A DNA stretch of 64,000 bases, from NCBI RefSeq assembly GCF_027887165.1, contig NC_077232.1, positions 10,664,257 through 10,728,256 on the forward strand, in the 5' to 3' direction. This DNA comes from Monodelphis domestica. Lineage: Eukaryota > Chordata > Mammalia > Didelphimorphia > Didelphidae. Below are positions 29,279 to 38,688 of the stretch, one piece after another. The notes under the pieces are model-generated. The model worked only from the letters and a program-made list of their open reading frames with translations. It was not told the DNA's origin and searched no databases. A program made the translations under genes and the position numbers. How positions within the stretch are numbered: the stretch's first letter is position 1; every line of letters starts with the position of its first letter.

Positions 29279-31310
29279 AGGCCTGGCCACTGATGCCCAC
29301 TGGCCACAAGGAGTGGAACCTTGGCCCCCGAGACACAACCAATGACAAATGGGCAGGGGGGAGGGCGGGAGGGGTGCTGAGGAAGGGGGAGAAGCAAACC
29401 AAGAAAAACTGTACATTTTTTTTTTAAAAAAAGTTTGTTGAAAAGAATATTGTCTTATTCTATAAAACATTTCAAACCTAGTTAGACATTTGTAATCCAA
29501 AACCTTTGCTCATGACACAGTGCTAGGGGGTGCCTGTCCTGTCCTTATAATGAGTGGGACTGGACAAGCCCTGACCGACTTCTGACATCCTGACGCAGCT
29601 GGGCTGGCGACTAGGCAGGGGAAAGGCCCTTGGGGCTAGGGCCACAATGAAAATAAACGATTGGCTCTTCTCAGTCATTTGCACCACTAACCGCTTGTAT
29701 CTTCTTTACCGGCCTTTCCCTCTTGGGATGTCTGGTTTGGTCCGGTGGGCTAGAGGCCAGCGTGTCCTCATCTCCCAGTCTTGTGCTGTAGTTGTTGGCC
29801 AAGGTCTAGAAACTGTTGATTCAGCGACTGTTGTGTGGGAACCCTAGGGTCATTGAGGCAAGGTCGGCTTGGATTTAGGGCAGAATGGCTTGGTTCTTTG
29901 TTAAGGAATTTTCCTGAAAGCTTGATGGTCAGCCGTGCTAGGATAGGGTGGAGAACAGGGCATGCCAGTGCCCATCTCTGTCTTCCAAGCTTCTGTCAGG
30001 GGTGCCCTCAGAAGCCCCTCTGGGCAGTGTCTGCCTTCTGGAGTGGTGGAAGAGGGAGACATTTCCCAGGGTTCCACAAACATGCAGCAGGATTCTCAGT
30101 TGAGTCTAGTGGTGAATCTTGTGTGAGTGACTGACTCCTGGAGTTGAGTAGTAGTTCTGTGCTGTGTGGAGAGGGCCATTCTCCCCTGTTGTGATGCCCA
30201 GTGGACCTAAGAAAAGGGCTCAGCTGGGATAAGTAAAGGGAATGAGCGTGGGAGAGAGACCTTCCAGTGACTTGCTGTGAGATTTCAGTGGGGCTAGATG
30301 TAGTTTGGATTGACCCATTTTCTATTGGTTCTTTACAAAATGGAATGAGGCTATTGAAGACTGGTCTAGGAGAGGTTAGGAGTATAGGACAGGACTGATG
30401 ATTCTGGATTTGGGTTTCCTGTCCTCCCTGCTCAGCATCCCTCTGCCACTGCCTGGGCTGGCCTAAGGGCAGCTGGCTTCACTGCCGTTCCCTGCCTGAG
30501 CACAGCACTGGGTGAGATTGTTTTAGGGGTATCCTCCCAGCCCCTCTTGTTGCACTAAGACTGCCGGCACGGAGCCCAGTCTCCACACCGTGTCCCCTAA
30601 ACTGGATCGGCCAGGAGCTGATGGGAGAAGCATGGTGCTTTTAGTTCAGGCTAGGCATCTGGGCCCTGGTGTTGCCCAGTGACAGAGGCTGAAGTTACTA
30701 TCAAGAGGACCAGGGCTAGCGTCGAACACAGCCTTTGGGAAGGCTAACCCAGCTGAGGGTTAGAATTTGCTGCTCCCCACCTTGCATTTCCTTAGTGCTG
30801 CTGTGCTTTGTGAAATGTCTGGTGCTCTCCTACACTCTAGGATGGGCTGTGGACTGCGGGCTGGTGTGGCTGGAGGAAGGCCATTCAGAGAGAAGTGGGA
30901 AAGAGCAAAACTGTACCACCCTGGTCAATTCGAGCCAAGGGACCCTTTGTCAAAGCAGTAAACGTGTCTGGTTTTAAAAATCACTTTAAGGGGAACAAAA
31001 ACCATGGAGAATGGTTAAAGAAGGCATCTCTGGCTTGTTCTTCATAGAACACTTGTTTTGTGTTTTTTTCTGAATGTCTGTCTTAGTTGCTGTAGATGGA
31101 AAAGCTTGTGAGAAAAAAAAAAACAAAGCCTGTGAATATTTTTACAAAATCTGTAAAATGTTATTGGACATGGCCAGTAAAAGGAAAAAATGTCAATTGT
31201 GTCATTGTTTACAGCTGTAACTCCCTCCCAGTCTTTACAATGTCTTGGCGAAAATGTTGGCAACAATAGCGTCCAGTTTTAGAATAAATAACTGTTTGGA
31301 ATGAATTCAC
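29279..31310 (+). other. HNRNPUL2: HNRNPUL2 3' untranslated region
   Basis: Two poly(A) signals are visible: AATAAA at 29652-29657 (short form) and at 31283-31288 (long form, after an A/T-rich stretch). The long form would give a 2-kb 3'UTR. No other gene seen. Confidence 0.65.
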
Positions 31311-31429
31311 CAGCTCTCCTCTGGTTGCCCTGACTTGCTCCTCTTCAGTGGGTTTCCTCGGGAACTCTCCCACCTCCTGGCACTTGGTCACACTTGGGCT
31401 GTCAGACCGTCCCCAGGGGCAGGGCTCTT

Positions 31430-32300
31430 TAAACAGTTTGGGGCGCGGCGGGGCGGGGCCCCCGCGGGTGGCCTGGATGCCAACCCCTCTCTCCAGGGCC
31501 GGGCAGCGCTGGCCAGTCCCCTACGACCTGGCACTGGGCCTTGGGCTGTCTGGTTGGGGGAGGTCAGCCTGGGGAGTTCCTGCCCCTACCCTCCAGCGGC
31601 TTGGGGGCGTGGAGTCGTCTTTAGCAGTAGCGGACAGCTGGGGCCCTGCCCTCAGGATTCCCTTTTCAGGGCTGTTACTCCGTGTGGTCCCTCTGGAGAA
31701 GTCCTTTCTCCCTGGCATCTCTCCTTGCCTTAAAATTCCGGCTACGGAAGCCAGGTGGCTCGGAGCGGCTGGCTTCCACGGACAGCGCATGAGCAGTCCT
31801 GCCGCAGCCTTTTCCCCGCAGGAGGGGCGGGGCCGCGCCGGCGAACTCCCCGCCTTCGGCCCCCTGGGCGCAGTCTGGGACCCCCTCCCTCCCCTCGTCG
31901 CGGGGCGGGGGCGGAGGGCCACCATTTTGAGCACGAGCACGGGCGGGCTGCTATCCGTGACGAGAGAAACTAGTCTGGGCGCCGCCATTTTAAGAATGGA
32001 ACCCTCCGGGAACGCGCCCCGCCTGCCCAGACGGGGCCATGTTGTCGCGGCGGCTGCCCGTGGCGGCGGCCATCTTGGGGGAAGATGCATCGCTACGGGG
32101 GAGGTCATTCAGGCGGCTATGCCCGCCCCTCCTGGAAGCTCCTCCCCGTCCCTTTCCTTCCCCTCCCCTTTGCAGTTTCCCCCGCCCTAGCTCTTCCCTG
32201 TCCGCCCCCGCTCCTGCCCCAACAGTGCAGCATCGCTCTGCAAGGGGTCCTGTGGCTCCGCCTCCCCCCCAATCCCGAGGTATAGCTTGTTGAGGCCGGG
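31430..32300. promoter_or_regulatory. CpG island between HNRNPUL2 and GNG3, candidate distal BSCL2 promoter
   Basis: GC boxes and dense CpG, with four same-direction YY1-like sites: ccaccatttt (about 31918), gccgccatttt (31981), ggccatgtt (about 32035) and ggccatcttg (about 32068). It sits between the two 3' ends, so it is not the promoter of HNRNPUL2 or GNG3. In human the longest BSCL2 transcript starts beyond the 3' end of GNG3 (from memory), which makes an upstream BSCL2 start the leading explanation. The frame 31348-32190 (280 codons) is an ordinary GC-rich open frame without recognisable protein. Confidence 0.6.
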
Positions 32301-32366
32301 GCCTCCAGCCGTCAGTATGCGCAGTGAATCAGGGAGACGCCAGAGCTCGGACCGAGAGCGAGTGCT

Positions 32367-32372
32367 TTTATT
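32367..32372 (-). terminator. GNG3: GNG3 poly(A) signal
   Basis: AATAAA on the minus strand about 200 bases past the GNG3 stop, fitting a short 3'UTR. Confidence 0.65.
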
Positions 32373-32568
32373 TCCCCTCCCTGGAACCCCCTCCATGGCC
32401 TGCGCCCCGGGCTCAGGGGCAGTGCCCCTTGGCCTCGCCCTGCTTGGAGCTGTCTAGGGTGGGAGGAGAGATGGGGCGGGAGGCTGACTTGTGCTTCTGA
32501 TGCCCTCGCGGGGTGGGCTTCAGCCTGGGAACCCGGAGCAGCTTCGAGGGCGGCGGGGGTGCTGCAGT

Positions 32569-33055
32569 TCAGAGCAGGGCACAGAAGAACTTCTTCTCCC
32601 GGAAGGGGTTCTCCGAGGTGGGCACAGGGGTGATGAGGGGGTCCTCACAGGCGTGGGCATCACAGTAGGTCATCAGGTCCGCGGCTGCCTTGGATACCTG
32701 AGGCACCGCCAGGAGAGGCTGGGACTTCCGCTCCCAAGAGAAACCCACCAAACGAAATCCCGAGGTCCCCGCGTCCTTGCTGCGCCCATAAAATCCCCTT
32801 GCCAACCACCCCTTGCCGCAGGTTTTGGGGCGTAGCTTTGCCTCCATCCCAGAGTCCAAAGACAAGTCCCCTCTCCCCAGGACCCACAAGCGAAAAGGGT
32901 CGTTGGAGACCCCACAGCTGGACCAGGCTAAGGAGAAGGCACGGGGTCCCACCCACCTTTATCCGGCACATGCTGGCTTCGATCTTGAGCTGCTCCACCA
33001 GCTTCCGGGCTTGCCCAATGCTCATGGTGCTGTTTACAGGGGTCTCTCCTTTCAT
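32569..33055 (-). CDS. GNG3: Guanine nucleotide-binding protein G(I)/G(S)/G(O) subunit gamma-3
   Basis: A complete 75-residue G-protein gamma subunit, membrane partner of G-beta in heterotrimeric signalling, mainly neuronal. Two coding exons: 33055-32957 (33 codons, [20 protein letters not shown] to CRIK) and 32697-32569 ([20 protein letters not shown] to the stop), with a clean GT-AG intron at a codon boundary. The C-terminal CALL is a CaaX box giving geranylgeranylation at Cys72, after the conserved NPFREKKFF. Only two residues differ from the human sequence as I remember it (Leu19 and Met29). An acceptor directly upstream (exon opening at 33062) shows that the 5'UTR is split. One candidate non-coding exon ends at 33688 (CAG|GTCAGT), low confidence. 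Confidence 0.97.
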
Positions 33056-33062
33056 CCTGGCC

Positions 33063-34560
33063 CTGAGAGAGCAGAAGGACAGCTCAGAGCATGACAGGGT
33101 GCGGTGGGCGAGAGCCCTGCTCTCACTGCGGTAAGGAAGCCGCAAAGCCCAAGATGAACAGCATCCCCATGGTCCTGTCCTCGCCTGTTTCTTCCAGGAT
33201 CACAGGATCTCTGCACTGGAAAGGGGACCTCAGAGGCACCCAGTACAAGCCAGACCTAACCAGTGGTCAGTCACCTCTTGGACAAGTGGCCCTTTAGCTT
33301 CTGTGTAAAAGACCGTGGGGAAGGGGGACATTTATCCCCTCTCTGAGTCCTTCTGAGCCTCTCTATCACCCATGGGTTTGGAGTTGGGGTGGGGCTAGGG
33401 TGGGTGAGAACAGAGATTGTCAAATAATCGCCATCCTTCTCCAAGAAAGCCTTTCCACCCAGCTCTGGCTTCAGTGGTCAGAATATCTATCCTTACCCAA
33501 ACCTGTTAAAATTCAGCAAATGATTTGTGGGTCATTTTAATCAGGATTTTCTGAGAGAATCAATCCTAATCCTGGCCCATCCTCTTGAACTGGGAGGAAT
33601 GAGGGCCTTGGAGAATATACCCCAAGAAATGTCATTAGCCCTCCCCCAGTGGGTGAAAGCCTGCCCCCTCCCCCACTAACTACTGACCTGAAGCTTTAGT
33701 TGGCTGCAGATCCAGGGGTTGAGGAAAACAGAGACCCTCTGGCTGAGGTGGGTGTCTCACCCTGTTGCCTGGTGGTTTCTGATGCAGCTGATAGAAATAT
33801 GCTCACAGGAGGAAAGCAGCAGTCCCTGACAGGGAAGTGAGCACTGGCCTCAGGTGCTCCAAGGGCTGATCCCAAGTGAGACAGTGTTAGCACTGCCTGC
33901 CTGAACCGACCACTAGCACCTGAAGGATGAAGGATGCTAGAAGGAGTTGCTCCCATCCCGGAATGTACCAATCACCCAGCCAATGGGGGAGGCTGACAGT
34001 CAGCTCCTGCCCTTGGCAGGCACCCTCCAGCAGTCAATGACTACCTCCCTGCTCTCCCTTATCCCAGGCACACTGAAGTGGGAGTCAGAATGTTTCCAAG
34101 AGGCCCTGAAATGAGCCAAGGCCAAGCTGACCTCCCCCACCGTCCCTTGTGGTGGTCTGGGCCTGTGGCATCTGCTGCAGTAGAGTCTGTATTGGGCTGC
34201 AGGGGACCCTGCTCATTTGGAAATCTGACATCAGCTGGGCGTTTACTCCCCCTCCCTTGTCCTTTCTTCCTCATTTTGCCTCAGCATTGTCGTCTCCCTT
34301 AACTCTGATTTCCAGGGCCCCACTTGCTTCTAAAACATAGGCTTACTTACAACCCCCTAAACTGAGTGTGAGATTACAGGTTTCACATAAATTCAACAAA
34401 TATATATGGTGTATATATGCTGTACAAGGCTCTGGACTAAGATCTGGGAATATGAGGACAAAAACAGTCCCTTTCCTCATGGAGTTTCTATTCCACCATC
34501 AGAGATCAAGGACAGTCCCACTCACTTTATACATGGCAAAGGGGAAGCCCATAGAGGTTC
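33063..34560 (-). other. GNG3 upstream region: 5'UTR intron and probable promoter
   Basis: A minus-strand donor-like site at 33688/33687 could close an untranslated exon 1. No CpG island or TATA box is evident here. About 33190-33260 resembles an old interspersed repeat (caggatctctgcactggaaa). Otherwise unique. Confidence 0.35.
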
Positions 34561-34564
34561 AAGA

Positions 34565-34868
34565 CGAGTTATTGAGCACTTTATAAACATTTTCATTTGA
34601 GTCTCATACGTAGTCAAGCTGTTTATTAAAAGCCTAAGATGCTCCACAAATTTCACTGAGTTATGAGGCTTTAAAGGAAAAATGTGAATTGGTCCTCATG
34701 CCTTTCAAGGATCAATTCTGTGAGGTAGATAGAAAATGGAGGTGGGAGTACTATGGATGGTATTTCCATTTTGTAGATGAGGAAACTTGGGCCCTGATTG
34801 GTGAAATGAGACATAGTCAATGGGTTAGTAAAAGCCAAGATTTGAACCTCAGGGCTCCCAAATTCATC
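34565..34868 (-). mobile_element. MIR-type SINE, diverged
   Basis: ttataaacattttcatttgag ... ttttgtagatgaggaaactt ... gccaagatttgaacctcagg is an inverted MIR/CORE SINE. Confidence 0.65.
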
Positions 34869-34869
34869 T

Positions 34870-35640
34870 CTTGATTCAATTCAATAAACATTGAGCACCT
34901 ACCTACTCTGTTTCTGGCATGGTACTGAACACTGGGGCTACAGAAAGAAGCAAAAGACAGTCCCTGCCCTCCAAGAGCTTCTAATCTAAGGAAAGAAACA
35001 ACAGGTAAATTAATCTATACAAAACAAGCTTTTACAGGATAATAGGAAATAACAAAGGGAAGGAACTAGGATTAAGAAGGATTGGAGGCTTTTAGTTGAA
35101 GGTGAGATTTTAGTTAGGACTTAAAGGACGTCCTGGAGAAAGTTACAGGCATGAAGGACAGCCAGAGAGAATGCCAGGAGCAGAGAGATGGTTTTGTGTA
35201 TGGAACAGGCAGGAGGCTGGGGTCAGTGAATCAAAGAACATTCAGTGGAAAGGAACAAGTCAGAAGGCTGGAAAGAGAGGAGGCTAGGTTTTAAAAGGCT
35301 TTGAAAGCCAGAGAATTTTGTATTTGAATCGTTAGTACAGAGATGGTAATTAAATCCATGGAAGCCAATGAAAACACCAAAAGAAACCATATATAGAGAA
35401 AAGAGAAGAGGATCCAGAATAGAACCCTGAAGGACACATGCAGTTCTAGGGCCATGATCTGGAGGAGGATCCAGCAAAGGAAGACAGAGAAGGAACAGTC
35501 AGAGAAGTAGGAAATAAACCAGGAGAACCTAGGGAGAAAAGAGTGATCAACAAGGACCAAGGTTGTAGAGGTCAAAGAGAATGGGGACTGAGAAAAGGCG
35601 ACTGGATTTGGTCCTCTGTAGTTCACCTCAAACCCCCCAC
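34870..35640 (-). mobile_element. LINE-2 fragment, about 770 bases
   Basis: Minus-strand L2: on the plus strand it runs from the 3' end (aacattgagcacctacctac, cagtccctgccctccaagag) to the reverse-transcriptase region (agatggtaattaaatccatgg, atctggaggaggatccagc, cctagggagaaaagagtgatc). Internally deleted relative to a full L2 tail. Confidence 0.85.
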
Positions 35641-35744
35641 TCCACCGCGGCCCCTCCACTGCCAGGTTCAACACTTCCCTCCTTCTGTTTTGATCGTCAT
35701 CAAAGAAAAATGATCAAGGGAAAGGACTGAAGAGAGAATCAGGA

Positions 35745-35775
35745 GGGGGGGGGGGGGAGGAAAGAAAGAAAGTGA
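35745..35775. repeat. Poly-G tract and GAAA run
   Basis: Thirteen G at 35745-35757 followed by gaaagaaagaaag. Confidence 0.85.
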
Positions 35776-36221
35776 ATATGAGGGAAAGAATGTGATGAGG
35801 ATAAAGAACATGATGGCTAGGTTTGCTCAATCAAGATCAGAGGTTATGTGTCTGAAAACACTGGGGTGCTCAGAGGGCATTAAATGGTTCAAGGCCTTCA
35901 AACACTGGGGCAATCCTGGATATCCAGGAGGTCTGCCAACTCTGTACAACTCTGGCACTCCAGGTGCTCCCCTGATAATATCTAGCACTACCTGGGAGGT
36001 AGAGAAAGGACCTGAGAGCCTAGGCTAACCTTGGAGGTCCTGGAGGAAAGGAAAATTGCCCAGTCTCAGAGAGGTGGAGGATTATTAAATACCCCCATCA
36101 CCTCCCCTTTCCACGAGCTTTAAAGTTCACACACCACACACTCTCCTGCATTGGCTTCTTCTGATTTTGTGTTGATAAAATGTCTAGATCTTTTCATGAC
36201 TGTGATACAAGCTGCTGCTTC

Positions 36222-36400
36222 TTTGTTTTTAAACCCTCCCCTTCTGTCTTAGAATCTACATGAGTTCCGAGGCTGAAGAGCAATCAGGGTTAGGCTTATT
36301 ACCCCCAGGGCAGAAGGCTAGATAGCATTTGAAGCCACCTGAGAACCCAAGACCTCAGATCTCCAGGTCTGGCTCTCTCTGTCTAGTCACTCAGTGGTCC
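36222..36400 (-). mobile_element. Marsupial tRNA-derived SINE, degraded
   Basis: Starts aaccctccccttctgtcttag and ends ctctgtctagtcactcagtgg; the centre is eroded. Confidence 0.7.
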
Positions 36401-36559
36401 CTGGAAAACAAGCTTTTGGCAGACAGGGAAATACTTCCTTTTCCTCTTTGTATCCCTCACTGCCAAACACAATGCCCCTCCTAAGAAATGCATAGAGATA
36501 GATTGGACAACGTTGTGGAGCAGATTAGGGAAACTGAGGCCCAGGGAAAAGGAAGCACG

Positions 36560-36700
36560 AAATAACTTGCACACTTTCTAAATCGGTTTTATCACAACCA
36601 CTCACGAAAGGAGGTGGTGCCCACGATACTGACCCCATTTTCAGAGGGGGAAACTGAGGCTCAAAGAGATTATGGGGGGCGGTGGCTCACCAAGATTACA
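36560..36700 (-). mobile_element. MIR SINE remnant at the CpG-island border
   Basis: ccccattttcagagggggaa then actgaggctcaaagagatta. Confidence 0.65.
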
Positions 36701-36849
36701 CCTGTAGGGGACCCAGGAGGGTGGTCTGGAGGAGAGGAATGAGGGAAGCCAAGGTTTGGAGGAGGGGGTATGCTAGGAGCAGCCACTGCCCTCAGGGACC
36801 TGAGAGGGTCTTGGGGGCTGAGAAAGCGGAGAGGATTCTCAACAATCCT

Positions 36850-37260
36850 TGTTACCACAGCAACGGAGGCGTGGCGGTTGGTGGGCGCACGTGCCCCGAG
36901 ACGCCCGGGAGCGTCACCAGGATCGCCCCGCCCCAGGGCTGAGACACACCCATCGAGCGGCCACTTCCTCCAATCATCAGGCCCCATTCCCGCGTAGGGT
37001 GTTCCTGCCCCGCCCCCCAAGCGGCCGTACAAAGGCGGGTGCGCGGCGAAGGGCGGGGCTTCCGCGCGGGGCGGAAGTCTCCTCTCGGCGTTGCCTGGGC
37101 AGCGGGGAGGCCAGTGAGTGAGGAAGGCGGCAGCGGCAGCAGCGAGGCGGCGGGGCTCCCGCCGGCGGGCCCGGCTTCCATGGTCACCCGGTTAGGTAGG
37201 GGGCTGGCGGGCCCCCGAGGCTTCGGCTGGGGGCCGCTGTGAGGCCGGGAGGTGGCGTTG
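36850..37260 (+). promoter_or_regulatory. BSCL2: Proximal CpG-island promoter and non-coding exon 1 of BSCL2
   Basis: CpG-dense with GC boxes, a CCAAT box near 36970, an ETS-like cggaagt near 37073 and an RFX/X-box-like gttaccacagcaac at 36851-36864. A donor near 37195 (TTAG|GTAGGG) could end exon 1; it would splice to the acceptor at 38571. A short upstream ATG (37181) would open an uORF ending in the next exon. Confidence 0.65.
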
Positions 37261-37929
37261 GGCCCGGAATCAGGAGATGACTGTCTGTTCTCCTTCCCCT
37301 CCCTTCTGCCATTGGGCCTGGTGGTTGTCGATTAGGGGCAGATGAGGAAACTAAGACCCAGGCCGGGGGTGGGATGGGGCGCAAGTTTGACCAACCTAGA
37401 TCCAGTGCTCAGAGGGACAAGACTGGTTCTGGAGGCTGGGAGGCAACGCAGCATCCCTGGGGGGAGGGGCTTCTGGCACAGCCTCCTCCCCTCCCCCGGG
37501 GCCAGGGCTCTGGGCCCCTGACATTCTGTGGGTCCTCCCTGAAGGTAGGAACTCAGCACCCCAGTCAGGCCCCCGTCTCCTGGGCAGCTGCAGACCTCAC
37601 CGACAATGCTGAGGCTGGTGGGTCCCCCAAGGATTACCCTGTGGAAGTGACACGATGCCCGCTAGATCTGGAATCAGAAGATATGGCCGTGCCTCTTCCC
37701 AGCAATGTCATCTGAGGCAAAGCGAGTAGCCGCGAGTGGGGGTGGGGAAATCAGTGTCCTTTTCTCAAAAATTCTGGATCTAGACCATCCTGAAAGGCCC
37801 TTTCTTGCCTTTGATTTGTTTATATGTCCCCAGGCTATTCGGGGTGCACACTGGCCTATGGGAAATCAGGACATACTTCGGAGTGTCCAAGGGTTCAGCC
37901 CAACCTCCCCCTCTTTGTCTAGAATTTTA

Positions 37930-38110
37930 TCGGTACCAGGTGCTTTCCTCACAAATAACCCTATGAGGTAGGGAGTGAGGGCATTGCCATCTCCCTTTTT
38001 TACAGAGAATACAGAGAAAGGATTGTGGGTTGCCCTGAGAACACAGGTAGCTAGCCTCTCTACTCCCACTGGGTCCTCTCACCTCAAATCCATGCTCTTT
38101 CCAATACATA
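37930..38110 (-). mobile_element. MIR SINE in BSCL2 intron 1
   Basis: aataaccctatgaggtaggg, then ccctgagaacacaggtagct, then atccatgctctttcca. Confidence 0.65.
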
Positions 38111-38688
38111 ACACTGTGGGGCTTCTCATTTTACAGAGGAAAGAACAGGGGTTGAGCTCTCAGTGCAAGATGATATCATGTTTTAAGACTTGGTGGAAGA
38201 GACCTTAGAGATACCAATTTTAACCCTCACTTGAAGCAGGAACAGAGGCTCCAAGAAGTCAGTTGGCTGGCCTCAATATCCCTAGTTCTCCAATCATTTA
38301 TGTTCTTATTTGGAAAATAGATCATAACATGTGCCTTTCCTGCCTCACTGTGAGAAAAATACTTGGTAAAGTAAGATTTGAAAATGATGGTGACTGGGTC
38401 CAATGAAATAAGAAAGCATTCTAGAGTAGTTGAGTCAGACTGAAGCGGGAGGAGGTGTCTTGCTACCTCCTGGTTCCCTTGGGGCACCAAAGCCAGACCA
38501 GCTATCTTATGGGGTCCTGTTATGCCTTCCCTAAAGGAGGAATATTCTTCCTCCCTTTTATCTCATTCTAGGAACTGCCGCCTGTGTCGTTCCATGGCCA
38601 GGGGCAGCATCCAGGTGACAGCAACTTGGACAAGGCAGCCTAACACCTGGACATAATCAGGTCCTGGCTGCCACTTGCTGCCCCAGCC

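Larger units (their letters stand above)
35780..36850. other. Intergenic DNA upstream of the proximal BSCL2 promoter
   Basis: Contains an inverted common SINE (36222-36400) and an inverted MIR (36560-36700). No gene recognised. Confidence 0.5.

Noticed and set aside
31348-32190. 280-codon open frame as a protein gene
   Set aside because: Lies in a CpG island where stop codons are rare; sequence is low-complexity Gly/Pro/Arg without a family match.
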